64,000 nt of DNA from an uncultured Spirochaetaceae bacterium (GCA_944392965.1 CALXYM010000001.1:248001-312000); one strand, 5' to 3'. Positions 7,155 to 17,044 are shown, numbered from the stretch's first letter. Program-made: numbers and translations. The notes: generated by a model not told the origin, from the sequence alone.

Positions 7155-9395
7155 ATGTTCACAAAGAAAAGAATTATACAGTTCCTGGCCCTTGTAATCA
7201 TATTCCTTGCCGCCGATATCTGGATTTATAGTCAGCTTTCTACTAATTTCGAAAGTTATGTCGAGGAGAGGAATTTCAACGAGATTGAGCTTTTTGCCCA
7301 GACAAGTCCAGAAGAGGGTGCGGGCAGCGAGGAATTGAATGCTTGGCTGGAGAGCGTATCGGAAATGATACCGGGCGCGAGAAGCGCATATTTGGAATAT
7401 GATTTTGATACATTTACATTCAATGCCGCTTTAGGTAGTGAACCATTAATCAATCTTTATAATGCCAATCAGAATACGAATGATTTCATAAATGCAACAG
7501 ACAGCTGTTATTATCTTGTGCCGATGAGGCTTGATACGATGTATCCCGTGGATTACTCCATGGACTCGGATGAGACGGTTTCGACGGTAGAGAACAGCCT
7601 TCTATATTTTATCCCGATAGTCGCGGAATCCGGATATGAGGCTTCGGGGGCAGTGATGATTGCCGTTCCTGATATCGCAAGTACTGGTTTTGAGAGCCTT
7701 TTAAGAACGCTCCTTACTGGTCTTGGAATAGCCTTTGTCATCGTCTCCTTCATCATAATGTTCACACGCGATCCGATGACGGGCTTCCTGGTTCTTGGCT
7801 TGTTCGTAATCGTTGCCCTCTTTGTCGCCTATCCTCTCTTTGAGGCAGTGAGGCTTTCTTTCGTCGTCAATGGGCGACTGAGTCTCGATACTTGGAAGGC
7901 ATGTCTTTCCCCGACATATCTGCAGGCTCTATGGGGATCACTGAAACTTGGTGTGCTTACTGCCTCGTTCTCCACGATCGTCGGTTTTCTTTTTGCATTT
8001 CTCATTGAGAGGACAAGTTTCAGAAAGAAGAAGCTGATGACGACACTGGCTACTATGCCAGTCATCTCCCCGCCATTCTCCCTTTCCCTCTCAATAATCC
8101 TCCTTTTTGGAAACAACGGACTGATTACGAGACAGCTTTTTGATCTGGATGTATCAATTTATGGGCTTGGTGGACTTACTCTTGTTGAGACGATCGGAAT
8201 GTTCCCAATCGCATTCATGACGATAAGTGGAGTTTTAAAACAGATAGATTCCACTGTTGAGGAAGTTGCCCTTGACTTGAGTGCGACGAGATTTCAGACG
8301 TTCAGGACGATAACCCTTCCTCTTGCGATGCCGGGAATCCTCTCTGCATGGCTTCTTGTCTTTACAAATTCCCTTGCAGATTTTGCGAACCCGCTTCTCC
8401 TTTCAGGAGATTATCGTGTGCTATCAACAGAGGCCTATATGATCGTAACGGGAAGGAACAATCTTGGTGCGGGATCCGCACTCTCTTTCCTCCTCCTTCT
8501 GCCGACGCTCACTGCGTTCCTTGCACAGCGTTTCTGGGTTTCAAAGAAGAGTTTCGTTACAGTTACCGGCAAGCCGAATACGAACCTTACCGAACTTACG
8601 AACACCCCTGTCAGAAGAATTCTTGCGACGATCGCATGGGTTATCATGGGATTCATCCTCTGCTTATATCTCACGATATTCGCAGGCTGTTTCGTGCGTA
8701 ACTGGGGTATTGATTACTCATTCACCCTCGATAACTGGGGAGAGGCATTAAGCCGCGGTTGGACGAGTATCCGTGACACCGTGCTTCTTGCCGCGATTGC
8801 GACTCCGATTGCTGGAATCCTCGCGATGGTTGCCGCAATGCTCATCGTCAGGAAGAAGTTCCCTGGAAAGAGGCTTCTTGAGATGCTCATCATGACGCCG
8901 TATGCGATTCCTGGAACACTTATCGGTATCTCATATATCCTTGCGTTCAATAAGCCACCGATCCTCCTTGTTGGAACTGCTGCCATCATCATAATCAACT
9001 ATGTTATAAGAGAGCTTCCTGTGGGAGTTGAGAACGGTATTACCGCACTTCATCAGATAGATCCTGCGATAGAGGAGGCTGCTGCGGACCTCGGTGCTGA
9101 TGTCACCACGGTATTCCGCACGATAGTCCTTCCTCTCGTACGTCCTGCGTTCCTCTCTTCGATGAGTTATACGTTCGTACGTTCAATGACGGCAGTCAGT
9201 GCGATCATATTCCTCATCAGTGCACGCTGGAATCACCTTACGGTACTCATCTTCAATTTCAGTGAGAACCTGCGCTTTTCACTTGCAAGCGTGCTCTCGA
9301 CTGTCCTTATCGTGATAGTACTTGGTGTCTTCTTCCTGATGAACGTCCTTGTCAAGGATGACAAGTTAACCCAAAAGACGATATCTCCGAGGTAA
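7155..9395 (+). CDS. Ferric iron ABC transporter permease (FbpB-like, double length) with extra N-terminal extracytoplasmic domain
   Basis: 746-aa permease with two homologous six-helix halves, as in the FbpB/SfuB family. The EAA-type loops are visible twice (VEEVALDLSATRFQTFRTITLP at about 371 and IEEAAADLGADVTTVFRTIVLP at about 637). Unusually, residues 1-28 form one membrane helix followed by about 150 polar residues (30-180) before the next helix (about 185-205). This looks like a separate extracytoplasmic domain ahead of the permease core. Ordinary family members lack a segment of this size. The ATG follows AGGAAAGTAG. The ATPase gene starts four bases after the stop. Confidence 0.87.
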   Translation: MFTKKRIIQFLALVIIFLAADIWIYSQLSTNFESYVEERNFNEIELFAQTSPEEGAGSEELNAWLESVSEMIPGARSAYLEYDFDTFTFNAALGSEPLINLYNANQNTNDFINATDSCYYLVPMRLDTMYPVDYSMDSDETVSTVENSLLYFIPIVAESGYEASGAVMIAVPDIASTGFESLLRTLLTGLGIAFVIVSFIIMFTRDPMTGFLVLGLFVIVALFVAYPLFEAVRLSFVVNGRLSLDTWKACLSPTYLQALWGSLKLGVLTASFSTIVGFLFAFLIERTSFRKKKLMTTLATMPVISPPFSLSLSIILLFGNNGLITRQLFDLDVSIYGLGGLTLVETIGMFPIAFMTISGVLKQIDSTVEEVALDLSATRFQTFRTITLPLAMPGILSAWLLVFTNSLADFANPLLLSGDYRVLSTEAYMIVTGRNNLGAGSALSFLLLLPTLTAFLAQRFWVSKKSFVTVTGKPNTNLTELTNTPVRRILATIAWVIMGFILCLYLTIFAGCFVRNWGIDYSFTLDNWGEALSRGWTSIRDTVLLAAIATPIAGILAMVAAMLIVRKKFPGKRLLEMLIMTPYAIPGTLIGISYILAFNKPPILLVGTAAIIIINYVIRELPVGVENGITALHQIDPAIEEAAADLGADVTTVFRTIVLPLVRPAFLSSMSYTFVRSMTAVSAIIFLISARWNHLTVLIFNFSENLRFSLASVLSTVLIVIVLGVFFLMNVLVKDDKLTQKTISPR

Positions 9396-9398
9396 AGA

Positions 9399-10499
9399 AT
9401 GGAAAATAAAAGTGTAGCAGTAACGCTTGAACACGTTACGAAGAAATTTAAAAACGTAAAAGGTAAGGCTGATGTAATTGCGGTTAATGATTCCAACTTC
9501 GTCATCGAGCCGGGAGAGCTTGTAACACTTCTCGGTCCCTCTGGCTGTGGTAAGACAACCACGCTGAGGATGGTTGCAGGATTCGAGCTGCCGACGGAAG
9601 GAAAGATCTATATAGGAAACGAGGATGTCACCATGCTTCCTCCGAATAAGAGAAACACCGCAACGATGTTCCAGTCCTATGGACTCTTCCCACATATGAC
9701 GGTATTCGATAACGTCGCATATGGTCTGAGGCTTAGAAAGGTTGATGAGAAGGAGATCAAGGAGAGGGTGGAGGAGATGTTGAAGCTCCTAGGTCTTGAA
9801 GGCTATGGGGACAGAGCTCCAAGTAAGCTTTCAGGTGGACAGCAGCAGCGTGTCGCCTTGGCACGTACTCTTATCGTTGCCCCTCAGGTGCTTCTCTTTG
9901 ATGAACCCCTATCTAACCTCGATGCCCTTTTAAGGGAACAGATGAGGGTTGAGATCAAGAAGATCCAGAAGAGCCTTGGCATAACGGCCATCTACGTAAC
10001 CCATGATAGGACAGAGGCCATGAGTCTTTCAGATAGGGTCATCGTAATGAAGGATGGTTTCGTCCGCCAGATTGGAAAGCCTAGTGAGATTTATGAGGAA
10101 CCCAATTCCCGTTTCGTTGCAGGCTTTGTCGGTAAGGCCGCGTTCTTCCCTGTGAAGGTTACGAGTGAAGATAATGGAAAATTTAAGACAATCCTTGATG
10201 GGAAAGAGGTGGATGTACATAGTGCCGCTCCTGATGTGAAGGCAGGGGATGATGCCGTGATAATGGCACGCCCGGAGAGCCTCCGTCTTGTTGATAAGGG
10301 GGAGGGGAAGTTCGATGCGAAGGTCAAGCTCAATGTATACCTTGGAAACAGTATCGAGACATTCCTCGAAACCGATTTTGGAGAGGTCCTTGTTGAGATT
10401 GATGATCCCAGGGTTAAGAAGGTATATGAAGAAGGATCTGAGGTTTCTGTTGACTTCGATCCCGGACGGGTACGGCTTCTCGGTGTAAGCGAAGATTGA
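9399..10499 (+). CDS. Ferric iron ABC transporter ATP-binding protein (FbpC-like)
   Basis: 366-aa ATPase. Motifs: Walker A GPSGCGKTTT (about 46-55), signature KLSGGQQQRVALART, Walker B VLLFDEPLSNLD, switch VTHDRTEAMS, and a C-terminal TOBE-like domain (MARPESLRL onward). It completes the iron importer with the two preceding genes, starting three bases after the permease stop. A clean terminator follows. Confidence 0.9.
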   Translation: MENKSVAVTLEHVTKKFKNVKGKADVIAVNDSNFVIEPGELVTLLGPSGCGKTTTLRMVAGFELPTEGKIYIGNEDVTMLPPNKRNTATMFQSYGLFPHMTVFDNVAYGLRLRKVDEKEIKERVEEMLKLLGLEGYGDRAPSKLSGGQQQRVALARTLIVAPQVLLFDEPLSNLDALLREQMRVEIKKIQKSLGITAIYVTHDRTEAMSLSDRVIVMKDGFVRQIGKPSEIYEEPNSRFVAGFVGKAAFFPVKVTSEDNGKFKTILDGKEVDVHSAAPDVKAGDDAVIMARPESLRLVDKGEGKFDAKVKLNVYLGNSIETFLETDFGEVLVEIDDPRVKKVYEEGSEVSVDFDPGRVRLLGVSED

Positions 10500-10503
10500 A
10501 TTT

Positions 10504-10529
10504 GTTCCCCTCATTTTTATTGAGGGGAC
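10504..10529 (+). terminator. Terminator of the iron transporter operon
   Basis: TCCCCTCA pairs with TGAGGGGA and is followed by TTCTTTTTCTT, five bases after the ATPase stop codon. Confidence 0.85.
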
Positions 10530-10590
10530 TTCTTTTTCTTGGGCAAAATGTAATATATTTGTTGCATCTAAAGTACTTTGGAGGAAAAGA

Positions 10591-12141
10591 GTGGCGCTAG
10601 CAAATCACGATTCAGTAGTCGTTTTGGATTTCGGAGCACAGTACAGCCAGCTTATCGCACGAAGGGTCCGTGAGTGCGGGGTATATTCCCAGATCGTACC
10701 TTTCAATACCCCTGCAAGCGAGATAAGAAAGATGAACGTAAAGGGAATAATCTTCTCTGGGGGTCCTGCCTCCGTAAAGGATGAGGGCTCACCTCGTCCA
10801 GATGGTGAGATATTCTCCCTTGGTGTCCCTATTCTCGGGATTTGCTACGGCCTGCAGGTCATGTCCCTCATGCTCGGTGGTAAGGTTGACTGTCCAGAGA
10901 AGAAGGAGTACGGGCTTGCGAATATAAACATCATCAAGGGATCAGACCTATTGAAAGGTGTATCTCAGAACAGTCAGGTATGGATGAGCCATGGTGATTC
11001 GGTTTCTGAAATCGCACCTGGATTCACTCTCATTGCCGATACTCCTAACTGCCCATATACGGTAGTTGAGAACACGGAGAAGAAATTCTATGGAGTGCAG
11101 TTCCATCCCGAGGTTGTACACTCCCTCGAAGGAACCCAGATGATAAGGAATTTCGTCCTCGATATCTGTAAGGCAAAAGCGGATTGGAACATGGGATCTT
11201 TCATCAATGATGCAATTGAGGATATCAGGAAAACGGTAGGGGACAGAAGGGTTCTCTGTGGCCTCTCCGGTGGTGTGGATTCCTCTGTTGCTGCTGTTCT
11301 TATCCATAGAGCAATTGGTGATCAGCTTGTCTGTGTATTCGTTAACAATGGCATGCTCAGAAAGAATGAGGCTGAAAACGTACTCGATCTCTTTGGAAAG
11401 AACTTCAATATGAATCTGCATTATGCAGACGCTGAGAAGGAGTTCCTTGATGCCCTCAAGGGTGTCACAGAACCTGAGGCGAAGAGAAAGATCATCGGAA
11501 AACTCTTTGTCGATACTTTTTATAATGAAGCAAGAAAATGTGGAGATATCTCATTCCTCGCCCAAGGAACGCTTTATCCAGATGTAATAGAATCGCGGAG
11601 TGCTTTCGGTGGTCCATCAAGCACGATTAAGAGTCATCATAATGTTGGAGGACTTCCAAAAGATCTCAAATGGGAGCTTCTTGAACCATTAAAAGAACTC
11701 TTTAAGGATGAAGTCAGAGCACTTGGTAAAGAGCTTGGACTTCCTGATGAGCTTGTCTACCGCCATCCGTTCCCAGGTCCAGGCCTCGGAGTTAGATGTA
11801 TCGGAGAGGTTACAAAGGAAAGATTGGATACGCTAAGGGATGTCGATGCCATCTTCATCGAAGAGATAAGAAAAGCCGGACTCTATGATAAGATCTGGCA
11901 GGCACTTGCAGATCTTCTCCCTGTTAAGAGCGTCGGGGTACAGGGCGATGAGAGGACATACAGAGAGGTATGTACCCTCCGTGCTGTAACAAGCGAAGAT
12001 GCCATGACCGCAGACTGGTACAGGATGCCCTATGACGTAATGCAGAAGTGTGCTTCCCGTATCTGCAATGAGGTAAAAGGGGTAAATAGGGTACTCTATG
12101 ATATTACGAGTAAACCACCAGGAACGATAGAGTGGGAGTGA
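10591..12141 (+). CDS. guaA: GMP synthase (glutamine-hydrolysing)
   Basis: Converts XMP to GMP using glutamine and ATP. The 516-aa protein has the class I amidotransferase domain with nucleophile C85 (GICYGL) and the H172/E174 pair (FHPEV). The ATP pyrophosphatase domain carries the SGGVDSSV P-loop (about 229-236), and the dimerisation domain has HPFPGPGLGVR and ends TIEWE. The start is GTG at 10591, placed after GGAGGAAAAGA. It is full length and intact. The 3' end of guaA is a known integration site for genomic islands, and the AT-rich island in this window begins right after it. Confidence 0.97.
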   Translation: MALANHDSVVVLDFGAQYSQLIARRVRECGVYSQIVPFNTPASEIRKMNVKGIIFSGGPASVKDEGSPRPDGEIFSLGVPILGICYGLQVMSLMLGGKVDCPEKKEYGLANINIIKGSDLLKGVSQNSQVWMSHGDSVSEIAPGFTLIADTPNCPYTVVENTEKKFYGVQFHPEVVHSLEGTQMIRNFVLDICKAKADWNMGSFINDAIEDIRKTVGDRRVLCGLSGGVDSSVAAVLIHRAIGDQLVCVFVNNGMLRKNEAENVLDLFGKNFNMNLHYADAEKEFLDALKGVTEPEAKRKIIGKLFVDTFYNEARKCGDISFLAQGTLYPDVIESRSAFGGPSSTIKSHHNVGGLPKDLKWELLEPLKELFKDEVRALGKELGLPDELVYRHPFPGPGLGVRCIGEVTKERLDTLRDVDAIFIEEIRKAGLYDKIWQALADLLPVKSVGVQGDERTYREVCTLRAVTSEDAMTADWYRMPYDVMQKCASRICNEVKGVNRVLYDITSKPPGTIEWE

Positions 12142-12167
12142 CATATAGTAGTACTGCCATATTTGAT

Positions 12168-12196
12168 TTGAACCAAATAACTGTAAGGCTTATAAT
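12168..12196 (+). promoter_or_regulatory. Promoter of the helicase gene
   Basis: TTGAAC, a 17-base spacer and a perfect TATAAT lie 40 bases before the helicase ATG, just past guaA. It marks the left end of the AT-rich island. Confidence 0.75.
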
Positions 12197-12235
12197 TAAC
12201 TAGAGTAATAAATATGTTTTAATGTAGGGGATGAT

Positions 12236-15200
12236 ATGGCACAGCATTTGTCGATTAGGATACCATGGAAGGATAATGGCTATAATGGTTTGATATGTGA
12301 TAAACCATGTTATAATAATTCATGTTTAAGATTAAAAAATATTTCAAGTAATAGAGATGATACTCTAGAGGAAGAATTAAAAGGTAAATCTATTCAAGGA
12401 CATGAAGATAAAATACCTTGCCTAGCAGAAGGTGGCTGTTTTATGTCATCGTATACGCTTGAAAGGGTTACAGTCCATCCTTATAAAAAAACTTCTGAGG
12501 AACACAAGCACTTCTTGGATACAAAATTGACATATCCCCCATTTTCATTTCCTGCTCGACCATTTGGTTGGTTGATGCTTCAAAAAAGCGGTACAAATAA
12601 TATAGAATATTTAAAACAACAATTTGATATTGGGTTTGAAGAAAGAAAAGAGCCCAGATTATCTTTTAATACAAATTGGGTTCAAGCTGCAGAAAACCAG
12701 AGAGCAATTTTTAAATCTTTTTATGAGGATGTGAATATTGGTTCGTCTCTAATCGTACCATATGCAAAACAAGTTCCTTTCATTGATGACTCAAGACGCA
12801 TTATTATGGGAATTGGTCGGGTAACTTCTATAGTTGAACCTCCAGAACACAATCATTTGGATTCAGGTTCTTTAAGGTCAATTTTGTGGGAGACAATGGT
12901 TGGTCATTCTATAAGGAATGATAGAAAGGATGGTTTTTTAATTCCATACCAAGAAATGATCGAATATGCTACAGATCATCCAGACTTTGATATTCAAACG
13001 ATTTGTGTTTTTGCTGATGATGATTATTTTGAGGAGTTTTCGTATGCAACCGAGCATTTATCTTATGATGCAGTAATTAATGTATTATTACAAATTATAA
13101 AAGTTTTGAATATAGTAAAGAATTGTATAGAGGGAAACTGGGACGAATGTATTGAATGGTCTATTCAGCGTTTAAATGAAGTAATCAAAGATCGTGGTCC
13201 TTTTCCTGGACTTGGTGCAATGATTTCAGCATTAGGTGTTGATAGAGGGCATTTGCTTGCAAAAGAAATAAGAGCACATGTAGATGATAATTCAAACTAC
13301 GAATCAATAGTATGTGATGCTTTTAAAAATCCTGAAAATTACTTTTCGAAAAGAGTTTTAGATTCGATGAATTTCGTTGTCCTTGATACATTTAATAATC
13401 TACCCCCCAAAAGGAAAGAGCTTTTTTGGCTTTTATCCAGAATGTCTTTATCTGATGAGCAAGCAAACTGTATTTTTAATGTAGAAAATCGAGAAAGATT
13501 GGGTATATATTGTAAGGATGAGGCTATAATCAACAATCCTTATATTCTGTTTGAAAATACAGTAAATAACGCACCTGATTATGTCATACATTTAAAAAAG
13601 ATTGATATGGCAGTATTTCCTCCTAGCATAATTGAGTCAACAAATCCTTTAGAATTTCCTTCAAAATTACTAGCTGAAAATGACAAGAGAAGAGTCAGAG
13701 CATATTTTATCAGCTTGCTAGAAGCTCATTCTATTGATGGGCATACAGTATATCCATTGACTCATCTTATGAAAGAATTGAACGAGTTGCCGATATTGCC
13801 TACTTGTCGTGTTACAGGTGATATTATCAATAGTTTTTCAGAATATCTAGATGAAGCGTTACATACTGTTAAATATGACAATGGTAAGACTGCTTACCAA
13901 TTGCATAGATTGCATGAAATTGATGAAGTTATAAGGAAATCTGTTCAAAAGCGTATAAATGGGGCTAGATTTGATATAGATGAAGATTGGATCCAAATTA
14001 TAAATAATGAGTTTGATAATAATATAGCTTCTTTGGATGATAGAAATGCACGAAAAGAAAAAGCAGTAATACTAAAAGAACTAGCTAATTCTCGAATTTC
14101 TGTTCTAATTGGAGGTGCGGGAACAGGGAAAACGACACTTCTTTCGCTGCTATGTAAATCAAAGCAGATCAATGCAAAAGGTATCCTACTGCTTGCTCCT
14201 ACTGGTAAGGCAAGAGTTCGATTAAGTCAAGAGATGGAAAAACATAGAATTCCTAATACAGCTAAAACAGTAGCACAGTTTTTGGCAGAGAATGGTAGAT
14301 TCAACTGTACAACGATGAGATATCATTTATCCGAGGAAAAAGCAGATAATGTTCCGTGTACAGTAATCATTGACGAAAGTTCCATGTTGACTGAAGAAAT
14401 GTTTGGAGCCCTTCTGCAATCATTAAAAAAAGCTGAGAGAATTATTTTTTCTGGAGATCCTAACCAGTTACCTCCAATAGGCTCAGGGCGTCCTTTTGTT
14501 GATTTAGTACGGTATTTGAGTAAGAATATTACTGGTTATCCTAAAGTTTGCAGGAATTTTGGACAGCTTACCGTGACAATGCGTCAAACTACAGATGGTG
14601 TAGCACGCAAGGATATTGATTTGGCAAAATGCTTTTCTTCTGATTATGACAGTCCGAATGAAAACTTATTTTTTGAACTTGAGAACGGCGAGTTATCTAA
14701 ATATGTTTCTTTTAGAAAATGGGATACACCGGAGGAGCTTGAAAGATTAATTTATAAAACAATATCAGAAGAAACGATAATGGAAAATGAAGATGATGTA
14801 TTGAGATTCCACTTATCTACAGGAGGCTCTAAAAATAAAGATGGCTGGTTGTCGTTTAATGAGAATCATAGAAAAATTGAGGATTGGCAAATTATTTCTG
14901 CATCAAGAAATGATGCTGTACTCGGAACTAGTACAATTAACAGATATCTACATGAAAAATATGATATTAGAAAAATAGATAAGATAAAAGAATCAATTAA
15001 AATTCGTAAAATTAATCAAAAATGTGAAATCGTATTTGGAGATAAAATAATCAATGTTAGAAATCAGTTTGTGAAAAGGAAGGGGGCTGATGACGGATTT
15101 GTTGCTAATGGTGAAATAGGTATTGTCTGTTGGGAAGAAGGAAATAAATTAAATATTATTTTTTCTTCACAACCAGCTGAAAATATATATTGCTTTCCAT

Positions 15201-15868
15201 CAAGTATTTCAGATGAGAAAAATTCAGATTTGGAATTAGCTTATGCCTTGACTGTACATAAAGTACAAGGAAGTGAGTTTAATAAGGTAATACTTGTTTT
15301 GGGAGAACCCAGTAGGTTGTTGTCAAAAGAGTTATTATATACTGCAATAACTAGACATAAACAGAGACTTATCATTTTATATAACAAAAATGCTATTCGG
15401 TTACGTGATTATGCTTTAGATAGTTATTCTGTGATTGCAAAGCGATTTACATGTTTGTTTGATGGAATGAGAATCGTAGAATATAAAAATCAGTTTTATG
15501 AATCGTCTTTAATTCATACAACAATTAAAGGAGAGATGGTTCGTTCAAAATCAGAAGTGATTATTGCAAATATGCTTTATGCAAAAGATATAGATTATGA
15601 ATATGAACAAGAACTTTGTTTGGGGGAAGATGGAGTACGTTATCCTGATTTCACAATAAATGATGAAGAGAGTGGTATGCTATTCTATTGGGAACATTGT
15701 GGTATGCTAGAGGATGCTAATTACAAAAAGAAATGGGAAGAGAAAAAGAAAGTATATGAAAAGCATGGAATATTAGAAGGGAAAAATTTAATTGTTTCAA
15801 GAGATACAAGTAATGGTGCTATTGATTCCCGTGCGATAGAGAATTTAATAGAAAAATATTTATTATAG
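12236..15868 (+). CDS. RecD-like superfamily 1 helicase with Cys-rich N-terminus and nuclease-like C-terminus
   Basis: 1210-aa predicted DNA helicase. The N-terminus (HLSIRIPW) is followed by five cysteines (C21, C25, C30, C62, C68), a possible metal or Fe-S site. Residues about 80-580 are of unknown fold. The motor has Walker A GGAGTGKTT (about 625-633), Walker B VIIDESSM (about 709), motif III SGDPNQLPP (about 739), and the UvrD-C/RecD-C motifs ALTVHKVQGSEF (about 1003) and LLYTAITRHK (about 1032). Residues 1100-1210 start RSKSEVIIANMLY and contain YPDFTI and WEHCG, resembling a PD-(D/E)XK-type nuclease tail. It has its own promoter and AT-rich codons like the ssp-like operon downstream. 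A role in the same defence system is inferred. Confidence 0.8.
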   Translation: MAQHLSIRIPWKDNGYNGLICDKPCYNNSCLRLKNISSNRDDTLEEELKGKSIQGHEDKIPCLAEGGCFMSSYTLERVTVHPYKKTSEEHKHFLDTKLTYPPFSFPARPFGWLMLQKSGTNNIEYLKQQFDIGFEERKEPRLSFNTNWVQAAENQRAIFKSFYEDVNIGSSLIVPYAKQVPFIDDSRRIIMGIGRVTSIVEPPEHNHLDSGSLRSILWETMVGHSIRNDRKDGFLIPYQEMIEYATDHPDFDIQTICVFADDDYFEEFSYATEHLSYDAVINVLLQIIKVLNIVKNCIEGNWDECIEWSIQRLNEVIKDRGPFPGLGAMISALGVDRGHLLAKEIRAHVDDNSNYESIVCDAFKNPENYFSKRVLDSMNFVVLDTFNNLPPKRKELFWLLSRMSLSDEQANCIFNVENRERLGIYCKDEAIINNPYILFENTVNNAPDYVIHLKKIDMAVFPPSIIESTNPLEFPSKLLAENDKRRVRAYFISLLEAHSIDGHTVYPLTHLMKELNELPILPTCRVTGDIINSFSEYLDEALHTVKYDNGKTAYQLHRLHEIDEVIRKSVQKRINGARFDIDEDWIQIINNEFDNNIASLDDRNARKEKAVILKELANSRISVLIGGAGTGKTTLLSLLCKSKQINAKGILLLAPTGKARVRLSQEMEKHRIPNTAKTVAQFLAENGRFNCTTMRYHLSEEKADNVPCTVIIDESSMLTEEMFGALLQSLKKAERIIFSGDPNQLPPIGSGRPFVDLVRYLSKNITGYPKVCRNFGQLTVTMRQTTDGVARKDIDLAKCFSSDYDSPNENLFFELENGELSKYVSFRKWDTPEELERLIYKTISEETIMENEDDVLRFHLSTGGSKNKDGWLSFNENHRKIEDWQIISASRNDAVLGTSTINRYLHEKYDIRKIDKIKESIKIRKINQKCEIVFGDKIINVRNQFVKRKGADDGFVANGEIGIVCWEEGNKLNIIFSSQPAENIYCFPSSISDEKNSDLELAYALTVHKVQGSEFNKVILVLGEPSRLLSKELLYTAITRHKQRLIILYNKNAIRLRDYALDSYSVIAKRFTCLFDGMRIVEYKNQFYESSLIHTTIKGEMVRSKSEVIIANMLYAKDIDYEYEQELCLGEDGVRYPDFTINDEESGMLFYWEHCGMLEDANYKKKWEEKKKVYEKHGILEGKNLIVSRDTSNGAIDSRAIENLIEKYLL

Positions 15869-16069
15869 AAAATTTATAGAGCTTTTTTCAAAACTCGAAA
15901 TGGCTGAATGAAAATACGCCTGTAAGGACATGAATATGCAAAATGATAGGGTTCCATCCCTTCATAAAACCATTCTCATTTGACAATAAGGGGAGAAGGC
16001 TCAACCAGTTGCATATGAGGGCATGCAAAGGCAGCCCCGTCGCCGTGGCTTGAAAGGGAAAAAAGATCA
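15869..16069. other. Gene-free flank of the IS remnant
   Basis: No coding potential or clear repeat is seen. The base composition turns more GC-rich from about 15960, like the transposase remnant rather than the helicase gene, so it is probably residual insertion-sequence DNA. Confidence 0.4.
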
Positions 16070-16585
16070 TTAAGCGGTCTTTTGGGCTATGGATTCTGCT
16101 CTCAGTCTTGCCGAGATCTTCTTTATATCCAGCATCAGGATTGAAAGCTCTATCTGGAAGATGCCTTTCTTGCCGCGAGAGTAGAGCTTGCCAGGCAGGA
16201 AGCACTCCTTCAGCTCGCTGTTCGTCCTCTCGACTGTTGTCCTTGCCTTGTACCTCTCAGCTTTGCATGGTTCCATCTCTTTCTTATTCCCGTTCCTGTC
16301 AGCATGCCTGTCGATGATCGGCACCTTGCCGATGGAGGAGGCAAAGGCTTCTATTCTCTGGCTGGTATATCCACCATCCATCAGTGCATAAAGATAATTA
16401 CAGCGCCTGTCAGCCATCCTCATAAGGGGAATCGCAACCTGGCTGTCATGCACGCTTGCTCCTGTAACATGGTGGGCGACTATTATGCCATTGTCGTCTA
16501 CTGCAAGATGTGCCTTATAGCCTATGGACCATTCCATATTTCCCTTGCTGTTCTTCTTTCCGGTCACAGAGCACCTATGTTCAAG
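16070..16585 (-). pseudogene. Truncated DDE transposase (IS5/IS1182-like), C-terminal part
   Basis: About 165-170 aa of a DDE transposase. Visible parts are WSIGYKAHLAVD, the second catalytic Asp in ALMDGGYTS, and the catalytic Glu in TVERTNSELKE. The N-terminal DNA-binding region and first catalytic Asp are missing. The reading frame stays open a little upstream of the GTG at 16567 and meets a stop near 16644, so the element is truncated and inactive. Its composition is GC-richer than the genes on both sides. I could not find matching terminal inverted repeats. It separates the helicase gene from the operon downstream. Confidence 0.75.
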
Positions 16586-16627
16586 AGCGCCTGCGACGAT
16601 TGAATGGGAATAATGGCAAAATGAAGT

Positions 16628-16658
16628 AACTCCTTGTTATGCAAGGAGTTGATTTTTT
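16628..16658 (+). terminator. Orphan rho-independent terminator
   Basis: Perfect 9-bp stem AACTCCTTG/CAAGGAGTT with loop TTATG, followed by GATTTTTT. No intact plus-strand gene ends here. It probably belongs to a gene removed or displaced by the IS event, or ends read-through from the helicase. Confidence 0.75.
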
Positions 16659-16774
16659 AATTACCCTGATTTGACCCAATTAATGCTAAAACAGTTTTTA
16701 AGTATGACTGTATAAATAGAAAGCTTTGATATATCCAATACTGTAATGCTATAATTGTAACAGGAGGAGATAAG

Positions 16775-17032
16775 ATGCCAACCATCTCTATGTTTTTTGG
16801 AATATTGATAAGAATGTATTATGACGAACATAATCCACCGCATTTTCATGCCTTATATCAGGGTACTCAAGCAACTTTTGATATGGATGGCAATATCCTT
16901 CAGGGCGATTTTCCCGATCGGCAGAAGAAATTGGTTTCCGCATGGGCTGTATTGCATAAAGATGAACTATTAGCGAACTGGGAACTTGCGAAAGAAGATC
17001 AGTCTTTATTCAGGATTGATCCCCTTAGATAA
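16775..17032 (+). CDS. DUF4160 family protein
   Basis: 85-aa protein of the DUF4160 family. It has the typical IRMYYDEHNPPHFHA stretch (about 12-26) and the C-terminal KDELLANWELA. Such genes almost always sit next to a DUF2442 gene and are often proposed to form toxin-antitoxin-like pairs; which member would be toxic is not established to my knowledge. The ATG follows GGAGGAGATAAG. The partner starts 12 bases after its stop behind another strong ribosome site. Confidence 0.85.
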   Translation: MPTISMFFGILIRMYYDEHNPPHFHALYQGTQATFDMDGNILQGDFPDRQKKLVSAWAVLHKDELLANWELAKEDQSLFRIDPLR

Positions 17033-17044
17033 AGGAGGTTTGAT

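Noticed and set aside
12100-12235. Island attachment repeat at the guaA 3' end
   Set aside because: I looked for the last bases of guaA (around ATAGAGTGGGAGTGA) near 38.8-41.5 kb and saw no copy. No integrase gene is in the window.
15869-16627. Complete insertion sequence with inverted repeats
   Set aside because: The transposase lacks its N-terminal part, and I could not pair any sequences at the two edges.
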